Positions 1 to 13,089 of a stretch of DNA of 64,000 nucleotides are shown here, one piece after another. The translations under genes and the position numbers were made by a program. Origin of the DNA: Epiperipatus broadwayi (Eukaryota; Onychophora; Udeonychophora; Euonychophora; Peripatidae); assembly GCA_028023455.1 (NCBI GenBank), contig JAQFVV010000018.1, positions 11,614,771-11,678,770 on the forward strand, read 5' to 3'. The notes beneath the pieces are model-generated. The model was not told the DNA's origin and did not search any database. It saw only the letters and a list, made by a program, of their open reading frames with translations. Every line of letters starts with the position of its first letter. Positions within the stretch are counted from its first letter, which is position 1.

Positions 1-49
1 AATAACTCATGAAGGAAAAAACAAAAACAATAATAATTTTTAAATGTTA

Positions 50-238
<189 letters not shown>

Positions 239-1084
239 CTAAGTATGTTTGATAAATTGATTAAATTTTATGTTCATCAATATATAGCTATCTATAAATA
301 TTATTAATATTTTATAAATATAATGTTACAAAATTGTTTATAATTTACATTATAAATACATCAATCAAAATATCATACAATTATCAGCATACTTCTTATA
401 CACTGGTTTTGATAACAATATACTTTCCTTAAAGGTTGTTTTTTTAAAAAAAGACAGTAAATAAAGCTAAAAACAACTGGTGGTTTGTTGCTTAAATATT
501 AAAAAAAAAGGATGTGCACAACATTTCACAAGTGTGTTGCATATAAGATTAGACTGAGAGTAATGTAATATACTGTTTGGTATATATATATATATTAGTA
601 TTAGATTGAAAAACTCTTACATTATCCACAAGATATTTTCATCTCATGTTTAATTATGTATGAGAGTGTGGTTGTTTGTTTTTTATTTTACTAGTCAGCA
701 GGGCAGTGATATGGATAAAATCTTAGTCACAACAAACACTGAATAAAGAGTCTTTTGATGAAAAATGATTTACTCAGAGAAATTTTATAAATCTATAGCA
801 ATCAAAAAGTTTGTTTTTGCTTAAGATTGAATCCATATATCTTTTCAGGTAAGTGACAATTTTATTGCACTATGATATTAGAATAGTGTAGTAATATTAT
901 TTTGCATTTTTTATGTTCAATTATGTAATATATAAAAACCATTATGTGTTAATTCTAGTTGTTTAATAACCAATTTAATACATGAATATAGACAGATCTT
1001 CAACAAATAAAACAAAAAAAGATATAGAATACAAACTATGTTTATAACTATGGTCTGGAAAAAAACTCAAGTAATGTTTTCAGA

Positions 1085-1430
1085 AAAACAGAAAATTAAT
1101 TAGAACACCATAAATATCTTGGGTCAGAATATTAATATAGATAGAAACATTAATCTTTAGAATGAAATTAATTATAGAATAAATTTGAAATGAAGACTTT
1201 TGATAAATGTGTCTCACTAATGCTAATTTATTTGGACATTTAATAGAAAAGTATTTACAAAAACTTCATACTACACGGCATACTATGATGAGATGTAAGT
1301 TGGGATTAAAAAAGAAAAATCTAAATATATGGATGAAAAAACAAGTAAGTATCACTGATAACACTGAAAGAATTAAAAAACTAAAATTAAGAGATCAAGC
1401 AATAATAAATGAATAATTAAAATCTTAAAC
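1085..1430 (+). mobile_element. RTE-like LINE 3' fragment (decayed)
   Basis: Conceptual translation from about 1095 gives KYLGQNINIDRNI with stops, then RHTMMRCKLGLKKKNLNIWM and TDNTERIKKLKLR at 1275-1395. This is the C-terminal tail of RTE-type endonuclease/reverse transcriptase proteins (YLGQII..DG, then M-x-R-x-x-LGI...WI..QT...I..RIKKLKW). The same segment occurs in the longer RTE copy near 33140-33420. It has frameshifts and stops and is surely dead. Confidence 0.7.
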
Positions 1431-2018
1431 TGAATTGTAAAATATTTAGAAATTACATGTGAAATGAATGGATAAACAAAAAAGTTTGCTGGAATATTAC
1501 AGAAAAGCTATGGATTAAAAAAACTTGATTAAATTTGAAAAGATCATTCCACAGTCATTTAATAATAGTTTAAAATTATGATTTCTGGTAGTGGTCTGGC
1601 TTCAAAAACTTTAAGATAAAGTTTCAAGTTATTAGTAGACAAACACACATAAATAAAGTTTAATGGAGAAGATATAATTTAATTAGTAGCAAAATAGATA
1701 TAAGTATGCAATAATTACATGTTGAAATAGCTTTTGCTTGAATAAAAAAACAATAAAAAGTTAAGCACTTATAGTTACTGACTGTACAGATATTTGATAT
1801 GTTTGCAGTAAAGACAAACATTATACTTTTACAATCAATATTTATTAGACTCATACTTTTATTGCATTCTGAAATCAGAATTTAATGTATGTGAGTACCA
1901 TCTATTGTTTATATTACAAATTGTATATTGTTTCCAACATTTTTTTTATTAATCTACTAAATCAAGTTTTAAAAAGTGTTAATAAATTTTAAAAACAGAT
2001 TTACATATATTTTATTTA

Positions 2019-2685
2019 TGAGCGGGTACCCAAAAATAATCAAAATCGTTCCTGGTTTGCATGCCTGATATAGTATATGCTTCTACTGTTACTTCTTGTA
2101 AGAACCTTCTGATCAATCTGCCAAATGATATCACCATGTGAAATCGTGGGCTATGTAACACAATTTTTTTGTAAAGTGTGTTTCATGTAGTAGGCGATTT
2201 TTATAATGAATGGAAAGTTTGAACAATGTGAAATTCTGTTTTCGTTTACAGAAAACGGCAGGGAAAACAATTCTAGTGCTTGAAACAGATTACAAGCAAG
2301 CTGATCTCATAAAAACACAAGTTCATGAATAGTTTAATTGAAATGTTAAATTCATCACGTCCCTAAAAAGCATTTTTTTCTCCGATTTAGTTTGCAATGG
2401 TCAGGCATTTTATCTGTAAATTCTAAAACATTTACATGATCTGTAAAATGTAAAAATCCCATTTTGTTGCAAACAAAACAAACCCTTGAGTGTGGAATAC
2501 TTTGTAATTGAATTCAGCATGACCCACTTATCTCTCAGCCATATTCATCGATTCTGCTTTGTATGGTTTTTTTTTTAATCTCTCAAATGCATCAAATGGT
2601 TAGTAATTGGAAAGAGATTAAATATATAACACAATAAATAAACAATTTTATTATAAAATTCCAATTATTTTTGGGTATCCCCTTG
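2019..2685 (+). mobile_element. mariner-derived non-autonomous DNA transposon
   Basis: A 667-bp element flanked by TA on both sides (2017-2018, 2686-2687). The terminal inverted repeats are about 28 bp, sharing the core ACCCAAAAATAAT (2027-2040 and the complement at 2663-2677). Inside, 2210-2332 (+) encodes a 40-residue remnant beginning MESLNNVKFCFRLQKTAGKT. This resembles the N-terminal helix-turn-helix of mariner transposases (NIKFC-x-KLGK-x-x-x-ET). The DDD catalytic region is deleted. TIRs, TA target duplication and the transposase start agree with one another. Confidence 0.82.
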
Positions 2686-2999
2686 TAAATATCAATTTCT
2701 TTAATCAATGAAGAATTATTTAAAAACTCAACTTGGACTTCAGCTGAATTTTAAAAAAAAACTTCAAAATGATCAAGAAATTTCAAACTATTGAAAGCAT
2801 AAAAAAAAAATTAATGATTAAATGCACAATCAAAAATTCAATCTCATTAAATAATGAGCTTTCTGGGAAACCAGAGTATAAACTGAAAGTATTTACTTGA
2901 TTACCATAAATAACTATGTGAAAATAATTTAAGAATTAACTTATATTATCATCATTAATTATTTTTCAAAGAGCAGTTTCACATATCTATTCAGACACA

Positions 3000-3370
3000 T
3001 TTCTCCAAGCCTTTCTATCACTTGCTTTACCCCTTAAATATTTGTAACTACAATCCACTTTCTCTTTCTTCCTCTCTTTCTTTTATTCTCCAAACTTTTT
3101 CTAATATATACTTTTATAATCCCTTTGCCTCAAACTTCATGCTCTTTCCAATTCCTATTTCCCCTTTTAACTTCTTCAATAAATCTCTTTTGACTCTTAT
3201 TTTTCAATATTACTAAAATTATCTTTTCAACTTATTATTTTCATTCTCCTCCAAATCCGAATTTGTAAATATCCCATCTTTTTCTCTCAATTGCCCTTTT
3301 TTTCCATATTTCAGCTCCATTTAAAGTAACAAGCTAAACAAAATATTTAATAAACTTCTTACTTAAATTT
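3000..3370 (-). mobile_element. Probable LINE 3'-terminal remnant
   Basis: The + strand is pyrimidine-rich. The minus strand translates in broken frames to fragments resembling the Arg/Lys-rich tail of non-LTR reverse transcriptases (an ending like GKASDRKAWRNVS, and KIIL..LKNKS..). No intact domain remains and the clade is not certain; RTE/BovB-type tails look most similar. Stretches on either side (2690-3000 and 3370-4250) show nothing else recognisable. Confidence 0.4.
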
Positions 3371-4249
3371 GATCTGAGGATCACAAAATAATTTCCTACT
3401 ATTATTACATCTATTTAACTATTATCACTCTAATTTCTTTATCATTTATGAAATAATGATAAATATATTCTGTAAAATATTTCCAGAAAACAGCATATAT
3501 GATGAAAAATCTGAGCACAGTGCAAATTCTAACAAATTCACAGAAAAAAGGAGATTACACATTTTATTAAACTTATTAACTTAAAATAACAAGACTGTAA
3601 ATAATTTTCTTCCACCTACAGAAATAATTAATTTTGATAAATACTGTGATTGGTAGAGAAATTAAACAAAGACTGTATTCCAAGATGTTTGACAGTATAT
3701 CTACCTCTGAATTTCTAGCATAGAAGTACATATATCCCCGATAAAGGGATTAAACAGAATTATGTCACAGAATGTTTATGATTATTTGACAGATGTTTAT
3801 AAAAATTATAGAATATTAGTAATGGCAGACAGTTAAAAAAAAAAAGTACCATATGAAACTAATTCGAGAATTAAAAGCAAAAAGTTGATTGGAAAAGAAA
3901 TGCTGAAATCTATTGCAAAGATTTAAATAACAGTAATATATATAGCTTCATCAAAAGAATTTATGTATTAAAATAACTAGTCTACAAGTATATAGCATAC
4001 AATATGTAATTATTTCAAAATATATATATATTGAACCGGATTGAAATCCGATTCAATGGTGTTATTACAAAAAAGAAATTTATTAAGCTTTTAATTTTCA
4101 TTAAACGTTTAAGGTTTAAATTTTCATTATTATTTAAAAAGAGTACGTGTATCAAAATACATACGCGTTTATATGTAAAACGGATCATTTCAATGTTTAT
4201 CGATGTATTTTAAAATAGTTTTCTTATACCACTTGTTTTTAAATCAATT

Positions 4250-6080
4250 TGATTATTAAAAACAAGCTGGCTAGCTAATTACATTCCTGTTGCTTTTATT
4301 TTAATTATTGCAAATTAATTCTAAAAGCGGAGATTTGATTTTTATGTAGTTGTTTTTGTTTTAATAAACCCTGGGTGGAATTCTTAGATTAGATTGAGCT
4401 GGAGATTAATATTTGCCCTGCCTTAGGTGTAGCATTCAACAACAAGGAAAGTGTTTCGCGGGAAATGGAGCAAGCTATAAATAGCCCCAAAAATTTGGAC
4501 AGTTAGTTAATTCATTATTCTTAACTAGACAAGCTGTTTCTGAAGGGAAAGTTTATATTCTTTTACGCAAGAGTGTTGACAGCAGTTCAGACATTTAAAT
4601 TCTTCAAGGAAATTCGCTGTTGTTAAATCCTTTTGCTTGCAACAAGATGACAAATATTATACGTGTTATCACCACCAGAATGGCTTTCTAACTTAACAAA
4701 AGACAGATCCCTAACTTCCAAATTTGCTCCAGTAATGCCTTAAACATCTAGAAGAAGCCGGAACCGCTTTACCTCTACCTTGCTGCTGTCTAAGATCTTG
4801 AAATGAACTAAAATAATAGTGTGCACTCTACCGAAAGGTAACTATTCCTTTTATTCTTCCCAGGGTAAATTAATTCTCATTAAATCTCCGCTCAATCTAA
4901 TCATAAATATGTATTCATAAACAATATAGCCTCATATTTAATATTTGCTGTGTTTTCTAGTATTTTGTAGTGTGTCTTGGAATCTTAGTTTTAAGATTCC
5001 AAGCTTTCAATTTTTGTTTATTGGAGAGTGACGAATGAGTTTAATATTTTTATGCCTCGCTTTTTATAAATGCTTTAGCAGTCGTGTATATTTTAAATGC
5101 TTACCTGTAATTATTTTATTATTCAATAATTAATTTGTAAACACTGTGTTTGCGCTTTCGCAAACCTCCAAAAATCTTTTGGCTGATGACTTTACTGTCT
5201 AATTTTCCGCAGGTGGGATTTCGTTTCTTAAATCTCTGAAAGCGGAAATTAGAATTGTGTTTTTCTTTGTAATTTTATAAGTCGTCAGCAGGAAGATAAA
5301 ATTTATCCCTTTTTAAATTACAGGTGAGCGATACTTTCGTTCTGCTAAAGTATTTAAAACTTTTAATATTTTCGTACTCATGTGCATTCTCCGATAGATT
5401 TATTTTTGTATTTATTATGTGTGCTTTAAATTTATCAGAGCGTGTACTCAGAATTTGTTTGTAAGTTTATTTTCTTTAAATGCTTGGGCAGACGTAACTG
5501 TTTTTCTAATTATTTGCCCGTCTCCTATAGAGACCTTTAATTCTTATTCTTAGAGTAATTTTCGCCAATCGTTTGGCTGGGATTCACCAGTTTTAATTGT
5601 TTTCCTTTCATTTTCAATCATATTTTCGGTTGTTCTTGGGGTAAATCAACCACCTTTATTTTAAACGTAATAATAGGTGCAGCTCCTACCGACATAATGA
5701 CATTCGGAGTCCGACACATTTTTTTTGGACCTCAAAAAGCTCGTCGGCGCTGGTTTCGTTGATTTGTTTCAAGAATGAATTGTTTAAATATCTGAAGGTG
5801 AAAACCAATGTTTGGGTGAATCTTCTGCTGAATAAAATTTGCTTCCTCCTTTTTTAATTCGTTTATTAGAGAATCAGTAGATCTGCCTGAGCATTGCATT
5901 TAGTCTTTCTGATACACGCCTGAGTTAACCCCATTTATTGTGTCATAAACTTATACTTAATAATTTATTTTCTCATAATAAAATTTTTGAAATTTGTTTA
6001 AACCTAATTTGGCTGACGTTTGTCTTTGTGCTTTTTGTCTCAATTGTCTAAACAATTTAAGATCTCTTGTTTCTCCCTGA
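4250..6080. other. GC-richer, non-coding block with promoter-like element
   Basis: This block has fewer A/T runs and more mixed sequence than its surroundings. It contains a TATA-like box (tataaatag, 4476-4484) with an initiator-like cAGTTAG about 23 bases after it, near 4499. It also has a donor-like gaaaggtaact near 4836-4845 and an inverted pair, about 23 bp, at 4386-4408 and 4881-4903 (core GATTAGATTGAGC). No protein similarity is visible. It could be a solo LTR, a TIR element or a non-coding transcribed unit; I cannot choose. Confidence 0.35.
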
Positions 6081-6134
6081 GTCTAGTCGGCGCAAACCAT
6101 CATCATCATCTATTCTGATCACAGTAAATAAATT

Positions 6135-6490
6135 GTCCATGTGATGTGATGTATTATGGCTTCTCCTTAAATGAAGTCAAGAATATCTCAGCAATTATGC
6201 CCAGATAAACCTGTTAGCCACTTTATTTTACATTCCCCACTCTAAACTTACCCATAATCTGCTCTATCCCATTTCCACAACATAATCTTTGTCAATTCTA
6301 TAACATTTATATCTAAATCCCCCTTATCTTTTCCCAAACCCAGCATAAAAACCAATAATTCACTTTCTGTATAATCACTCTTTTCCATATTTATTTTTTC
6401 ACAACTTCATTATATGTACCCTTTCTGTTTTCAAACATTTACATTCAATTAACACATGCCTAATATTTTCAATTCCTCTGTGTCAGAATA
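6135..6490 (-). mobile_element. CR1-like LINE 3' end fragment (copy C)
   Basis: Nucleotide sequence closely parallels the 3' ends of the two longer copies (13949-14290 and 37925-38290). Shared landmarks are the ttatggcttctcctt start, tatgcccaga.aaacctgttagccac, and the C-terminal codons of ORF2 read on the minus strand. Only the last part of ORF2 and the 3' UTR are present, as expected from 5' truncation during target-primed insertion. It is oriented with ZNF330. Confidence 0.8.
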
Positions 6491-6514
6491 GACTGAGTAT
6501 CCAGTATAATATAT

Positions 6515-6715
6515 ATTGTACCAGATGGTCTAAGGACTTGTGTCCCAACTTTGGTAGCCAAATGTACCAGATGGTCTAAAGGTTCTTATGACTCCATTTT
6601 GGGTAGCCAAATATACCAAACCCCGAAAGGATCTTATTTATGCCCTAATTGGATATCCAAATATATCAGATGGGATTCAAACCTTAAACAAACTCCACTT
6701 TGGCAACCACATGTA
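6515..6715. repeat. 48-bp minisatellite, about four degenerate units
   Basis: Units start near 6518, 6564, 6613 and 6663 and follow the pattern taccagatggtctaaaggtt, then a decaying middle and gg-tagccaaat. Unit spacing is 46-50 bp. Copies 1 and 2 are most alike; copies 3 and 4 are more diverged. It abuts the truncated end of LINE copy C. Confidence 0.8.
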
Positions 6716-7780
6716 ACTGATCACCTATAATTATTCCATATATATATATTTTGGTGGACAGATTAACTAGATTTCTCACCATAATTCTTCTGGTGGTTAG
6801 ATTACCTAATGAGAAAAGATGAGCACCAGCCATTTTAAACACTATGGCATTTTCATCAAAACATGTTAAATTAACCCTCATTTTCTTTATACCTGGTATC
6901 AGACATAGTGCTAGCTCTTCTATAATTAATTTAATTTCATACAATTAATTTGCCTCTCAGCTTATAAGATTTTATATCTATTTTTAAATGCTGTAAAGAA
7001 TAACTAAGAAAGATATTTTAATAAAATTAGCAAGAAAAAAAAAATTAAATTACAAATGCACTTTAAATCTAAACTACCTCCCAAGAAATAAATAGGTATT
7101 TTTTTAATATATACAATAACAATCATAATTTTTAAAAATATATGTACAACTAAACCAAATACCAAAAAAAAAAAAAATTCATCTTAGCTTTTTATTGAGC
7201 TCAATTACACACAATACTTTAAACATATATATTTTTATATCTCAACTGCTCTGGATTTTAGATTATATGCACACATGTAATTCTTATTCATTTTTTTCCC
7301 TTTAATAGATCACAATAGGTTTTCTATATCCTGTCCTTGTACAGTGTTCACAAATTGGCTCTTTGCGATTTCCTAATTTGGGTACATGTTATTATAAAAG
7401 AGTTTTCCTAGATTTTTTTATAGTAATTTATATCCAAGATAATAACACATTTGTCTGCAGATTTGATCATCTTGAAATGCATTGAATGTATTGATTTTTT
7501 AATGGTTTTCTTTCATTTTCTCTCCTTTAGCAGATTATTTTAACAAAACTTTAGGCAGGCTGAGATGTTCTCTTTGAAATAGGCTCCCCAATTTCTAGCT
7601 AGGGACTGCAGCAATCAGTACTTAAAAGTTTATACTAATTGTTCATATTGAAAATTACTTTACCAAAGTTAATATTTTTCATTTCACTATTGGAAAGTTA
7701 GTTTCTCCTTCACTCTCGATTATTATTACTAGTTTTAAAAGCAGTTTGCGGTAGCAAATGATTTTATTTTTTATTACAGT

Positions 7781-8434
7781 CTAATACATAGATAGTGTTT
7801 TTCTGAAGGTTTGTGATGATGGTGTTCTAGCTGTATTTTTATATTGGACTATTTCCATCATCTAATATGTGTGTTGAATGTCTTTAGAAAAGTTTAATTT
7901 TTAGTTAAATATTCCAAATGCATTCAACTGTTAGTAATATCACAGCAAACAGGTTAGTATATGCACCAACTGTTAGTAATATCACAGCAAACAAATGTTA
8001 ATAATATCACAGCAAACAGGTTAGTATATGCACTAACTGTTAGTAATATCACAGCAAACAGGTTAGTATATGCACAACGTTTCGAGAGGTATTTTTCTCC
8101 CCTCTTCTTCAGGTGTCACTGGTCAGGCCAGCAACACCTGAAGAAGAGGGGAGAAAAATACCTCTCGAAACGTTGTGCATATACTAACCTGTTTGCTGTG
8201 ATATTACTAACAGTTAGTGCATATACTAACCTGTTTGCTGTGATATTATTAACATTTGTTTGCTGTGATATTACTAACAGTTGGTGCATATACTAACCTG
8301 TTTGCTGTGATATTACTAACAGTTGAATGCATTTGGAATATTTAACTAAAAATTAAACTTTTCTAAAGACATTCAACACACATATTAGATGATGGAAATA
8401 GTCCAATATAAAAATACAGCTAATACATAGATAG
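7781..8434. mobile_element. Foldback element with 15-bp target duplication
   Basis: Two nearly complementary arms, 7829 to about 8120 and about 8128 to 8421, meet at a short loop near 8124. Each arm carries three or four copies of a roughly 42-bp repeat (gttagtaatatcacagcaaacaggttag...). The 15-bp direct repeat CTAATACATAGATAG flanks it at 7781-7795 and 8420-8434, indicating insertion of the whole structure. About 33 bp inside the left duplication lie outside the palindrome. The apparent ORF crossing it is an artefact of the repeats. A diverged relative lies at 53656-54675. Confidence 0.88.
8138..8170 (+). other. Hammerhead-core-like motif in the foldback
   Basis: CTGAAGA (8138-8144), a stem AGAGG/CCTCT (8145-8149 with 8161-8165), one unpaired C, then GAAAC from 8167. 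The mirror copy is on the minus strand in the left arm. No cleavage triplet (NUH) in the right place was found: GAAAC is followed by GTTG. It is therefore a degenerate or merely hammerhead-like hairpin. Confidence 0.4.
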
Positions 8435-8929
8435 TTTGAGTCATCTACTCCAGGTCAGCAACAGGCAGAAAGAAAGTGACCAAAAGGAAGGAAGTTCATT
8501 TTATAGCAAAATTGCTCAATTGTGTGACTAAATTCATACAGATAAAATAAAAAATTTACATTAGATTTTTTTTCTTATTTCTTTAATTTGACTTAATATG
8601 ATTTTTTAAACTCACAATATATATATATATAAACAACTTAATCTTCTTACCGATTAATTAAATCTGTTTATCTATTCCAATTAACAAAAAAATGTAAAAC
8701 AAAGCTTTAAAATACAAAAAAAAAAATTAATTGAAAGTGAAATATTTTAACTTTTAAAAAAAAATGTTATAAGTTTATTTTTTTAAAAGGTTTAATAAAC
8801 CTTGATAACTTATCTAATCTTCTTACAGTAATATATAGCCACACAGAACTTTTTAATTATACAATTTAAACTTTTTAATATAACTTAAAATTATTTTTCT
8901 CATTTTTCTACTTTAAAAAAAAAAGCCAC

Positions 8930-8995
8930 TTTATTTTAATGGGGTGGGATTTACAGGATTCAAACCCATGTACTATAATGATATCAGTACAATAT
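8930..8995 (-). repeat. Possible tRNA-derived SINE remnant
   Basis: The minus strand contains a B-box-like GGGTTTGAATCC within tacATGGGTTTGAATCCTGT, followed by a short tail and poly-T/A. An upstream A box is not convincing. Only the B-box resemblance supports this. Confidence 0.25.
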
Positions 8996-11900
8996 ATATG
9001 CATCTGATTTAAAATATTTTTGTTATTTTTTAACAATATTCAAAAACATCAAATTGTAAACTCACTTTAGTAGCTGTTATTTCCAATAATCCCTTTATAA
9101 TAAAATGAATTGTAATCTCACTGTAAAATTTTATAACAAAACCTATTAATTTTGAGAAAAATGAATTTATTTTCTTCTAGCTTCGAATTATATTTGAAAT
9201 ATGTAATTTTTTTCATGTTCAAGTCTGATTTTACAAAATTCATTCATGCACAGGTATTTCATAACATTTTCCAATAAATCTTCATTTAAACATATTTCTT
9301 CTTCCTCCTCTCTCTCAGTCCTGTCCTTACTATTATCAGCTGTTAAATATTTTTCAAATACATTTTGTCTGACTGCAGTTGTTATCTTAACTGGATAATA
9401 TTAAATATATTATAGTCTCTTCCATAAACAATTTTTTTTACTGCTCTGATAGTTATCTAAAATTTTCTGTATATATTCTTTTCTTAATTTAATTCTTGTT
9501 AAACTGCTTTAATCACCCAAGTGATCTGATTTGAAATAATAAGTTTTTTGTCATTTGTTTAAATTAGCAGAAAAATAGTATAAACTATATATGTGCTTAA
9601 TATTTTATTTAACAATCTTTCTAATGATGTCAACTACATTAGTATAGCATTTATAGTACTTTTTTTAATGAATTTTTCAGAGGACTTTTTTATCACAAAT
9701 TTAAAATAAATAAAAAAGAAACTATATTAAAATTCTTAAAGAAGCGATAATTACGAATTTTCAAAAAAAAATTTAAAAGACTCTTATGATTATTAATTCA
9801 AAATTATTACTTTATTTCTTAAAAAAATTAGTCAGTTTGTCCAACTAATTGGATATATATATTTATATATGTATATGTGGGTGCATTTAAGATATAGTAG
9901 TACTTTCAAATTAAAATTTACCAAGTTTATTTTTAATAAACATTTGAAAACAAATTATTGCACAATCTAATATTTATATTATTTAATTTACTTATTTATT
10001 TATTTCAATACTGAGAGACCCTATGTAAAAAATGAAATATGACATTTTCATATCACTTTTTGTATACAAGTGACAAACTATGATAAATAAAAAAATTATA
10101 TACTATTTTAATTATAATTCTCTGAAAAATAAGATTAATTTATCATTAAAATATTTATTTTTAAAACAATTAATTAATAAATTATAAATAAAAATAAAAT
10201 TAATATTTTTAAAAATACATAAACTCCTTATTTCTTTATTTTATTTTATAATTATATTTTCTCATCTTAATTGCCTTTTACCATATGTTAATTTTATGAC
10301 ATTATAAAATAATTTATCTTTGCATTATGTAAACTGAAGCCATTATGGAAATTATATATTCAACCAAATGCATAAAAATTCAATATAGCTAGTTAAGTAT
10401 TATTTAATACTAGCTTCTATCATTTATACCCATCTTTTATTTTCATTTGTCCTTCCTCAGCTGTTATAAACATTGAGATTATTAAATTTATCAATTTTTC
10501 AAGTTATAATTGTTCAATGTACAAAGTCTGATATATTAAATGATTATAACAAAGGCATTTAATTTATATTTCTTGTAAACACTTTCTATAATTGTAGCAT
10601 CATTATTTTTGTTGTTAAACTTTATACTGTTTCTATTCTTAAAAACTTTTCTATATTCATTCATTCTTCTTCTCACATTTAATTTTTTATTTCATACATT
10701 AAGGTCTTTACTTATTCCTTTTTTTCTCTCTGTTTTTTTTTCATTCAATGATTGTGGAATAAGAACTTCTACACTTGACTCATCCTTTTTAGATGAGACA
10801 TTGTAGTGTAAAATCTCCAGCAATATCAGGCATAGTGATATAATTTAACACAGTCATTATTTTTGCTTTTATATACTTTCCATCACGACTAAATTTTGTG
10901 AATATTTAATATATCTGATTAACTTTTATTTTTAAAGTTCTCCATTTAAAGCCATTTTATTATTTTACTCTCATTATTTTTTCATATTTATTTTTCTTCT
11001 TATTTACTAACAGAATATTTGTAGTCTACCCTGCAATTTAAGATTCAATATTATTCAATGCTTATATTACTTCTTCATATGCCAGTGAATTAATTCTTTA
11101 CAACAGTAAGCTTTATTTCTGTTCCTGAATTATTATAAAAATCTAATTAACTTTAATTTCTTTTAAAGAATCTTTATCTTTTTTTATATTATTTCTTTTT
11201 TGTTTTTTTTTTAATGTTAAATTCTCTATTATGAAAATTAAGTATTGAATAATCTTTTGAAACAATCCCTCATCTTTCTTACTTACAAAATTAATTTTAT
11301 AATAATTTGATCGCTTTTTCATAACTGCTCATTCATATACATCCATGATCTTTTTTTAAAACTAATTTAACATGGATTATATCATCTATCTTTTAAAGTC
11401 TGTTTTATCATTTTGTGCAATTATATATTGACATGAATATTGTCATGGGCAAAAGATGTTAAATGTGTTTTCAGATTTTTCCGTATAAAAAAGATATTTC
11501 AATAACCTTCCATGAATAACTTTGTAATATTAAAAAAAAAAAAGGGGGTATCTGATATTTAGAAACTCCTATTCATTTATAGAATTATTAACTGTCTCCC
11601 ACTAATATCTTACAATCGTGCTATATTTTATTTTCACTTTCTTCCTTAGTTATTTAGAAACTCAAATATTTTTTTTTTCTAATTATTATTTTTTGTAGTT
11701 TTAAATACATATAAAGATTTTGTTTGATATGCTTAATTTGTTATGGAAGGGTATTCATATTTATTGTGTATGCTATATTACTGGGGGGAAAAAACTGTCA
11801 GCTATTTTTAGGAGTGAGAAATAATTAAATATATTTTACACTATGTAAAGTGCATAGATGAATGTGTTTGCAATGTCTGTTTATTTTACTATTAATATCA

Positions 11901-12075
11901 CATAGTAACAACTAGATATCTTTTTTGGCATCTAATTACAAATTGTCTTAAAAGATAACTTTGATATTATTAAAATGTTATGCTTACAGCTATAAAAACC
12001 TGAAAAAAGATTTGATATATATATATTCATGTAAAAGAACTAATTTTATAACAATAAATTAATGAAATAATTTCA

Positions 12076-12264
<189 letters not shown>

Positions 12265-13089
12265 CTAAAATAAATTTAACCATAAAATTTTAATAATATT
12301 TTAGCTTTAATAAAATAATTTGCCTTAATAATAATAATAAAAATTATCTCTAAATGAAAAAATATGTATTGAAAAACAATGTATATATATATTTACCAAT
12401 AAATAGTAATATATTGTACATAAGTGAAACTTCACTTGGCTCCAACAGGTGCCAGAATTTATCTTAGCTTAACTATTTATTTGTAATTGTCTGATTTTAA
12501 AAAAAAAATAATGATAAAAATAGAAGACATTATTTAATTAGTGAATAATATAGGATAATATTGTATAGTATTGTAATAATTATTGAATTTTGTATAATTA
12601 TGTGTAAATATTTCAGTAGTATATGGTAATTAGTTATTTCTTATTTCTTCCTTTTACATTTTTTTCAGTGCTTTTTATTTTTTATCTAAAGTTTGATTAT
12701 CTAGCAGTTTTCTTCAAAGCTGTAAATGACAATGTTTACAATTTTAGTATTTTTAAATATATAACTACGAACACATTTAGATCTTAATATATGGTCACTT
12801 AAACCTGAATAAGATCGCTAAACAATTGAAATGGAAGAAAAATAAAAAGTTCTGGTGAAATATGTTAATAATTTAAAATTACATCAAATGATTGCTTTGC
12901 TATTATCTCATTATTTACTAATATGTCAATTGATGAAGTTTTAGATATAGTTCTTTGTTATTACTATTAGAATACATTTTGGGATTAACTAATCATTGCT
13001 TTATTAATACTTTTTTTATTTCCAACTATCAGCAATATAGACAAGTGATTGAAATTCCAATGAAATTCCTTATCTCTAAAATTTTTTTT

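Noticed and set aside
6684-6944. 86-codon frame on the minus strand (MYEIKLIIEEL...)
   Set aside because: Overlaps the minisatellite at one end and shows no recognisable domain; I considered a LINE remnant but found no shared block with copies A or B.
7961-8296. 111-codon open frame on the + strand
   Set aside because: It lies entirely in the palindrome and its repeats; the peptide is mirrored, repetitive and unlike any protein.
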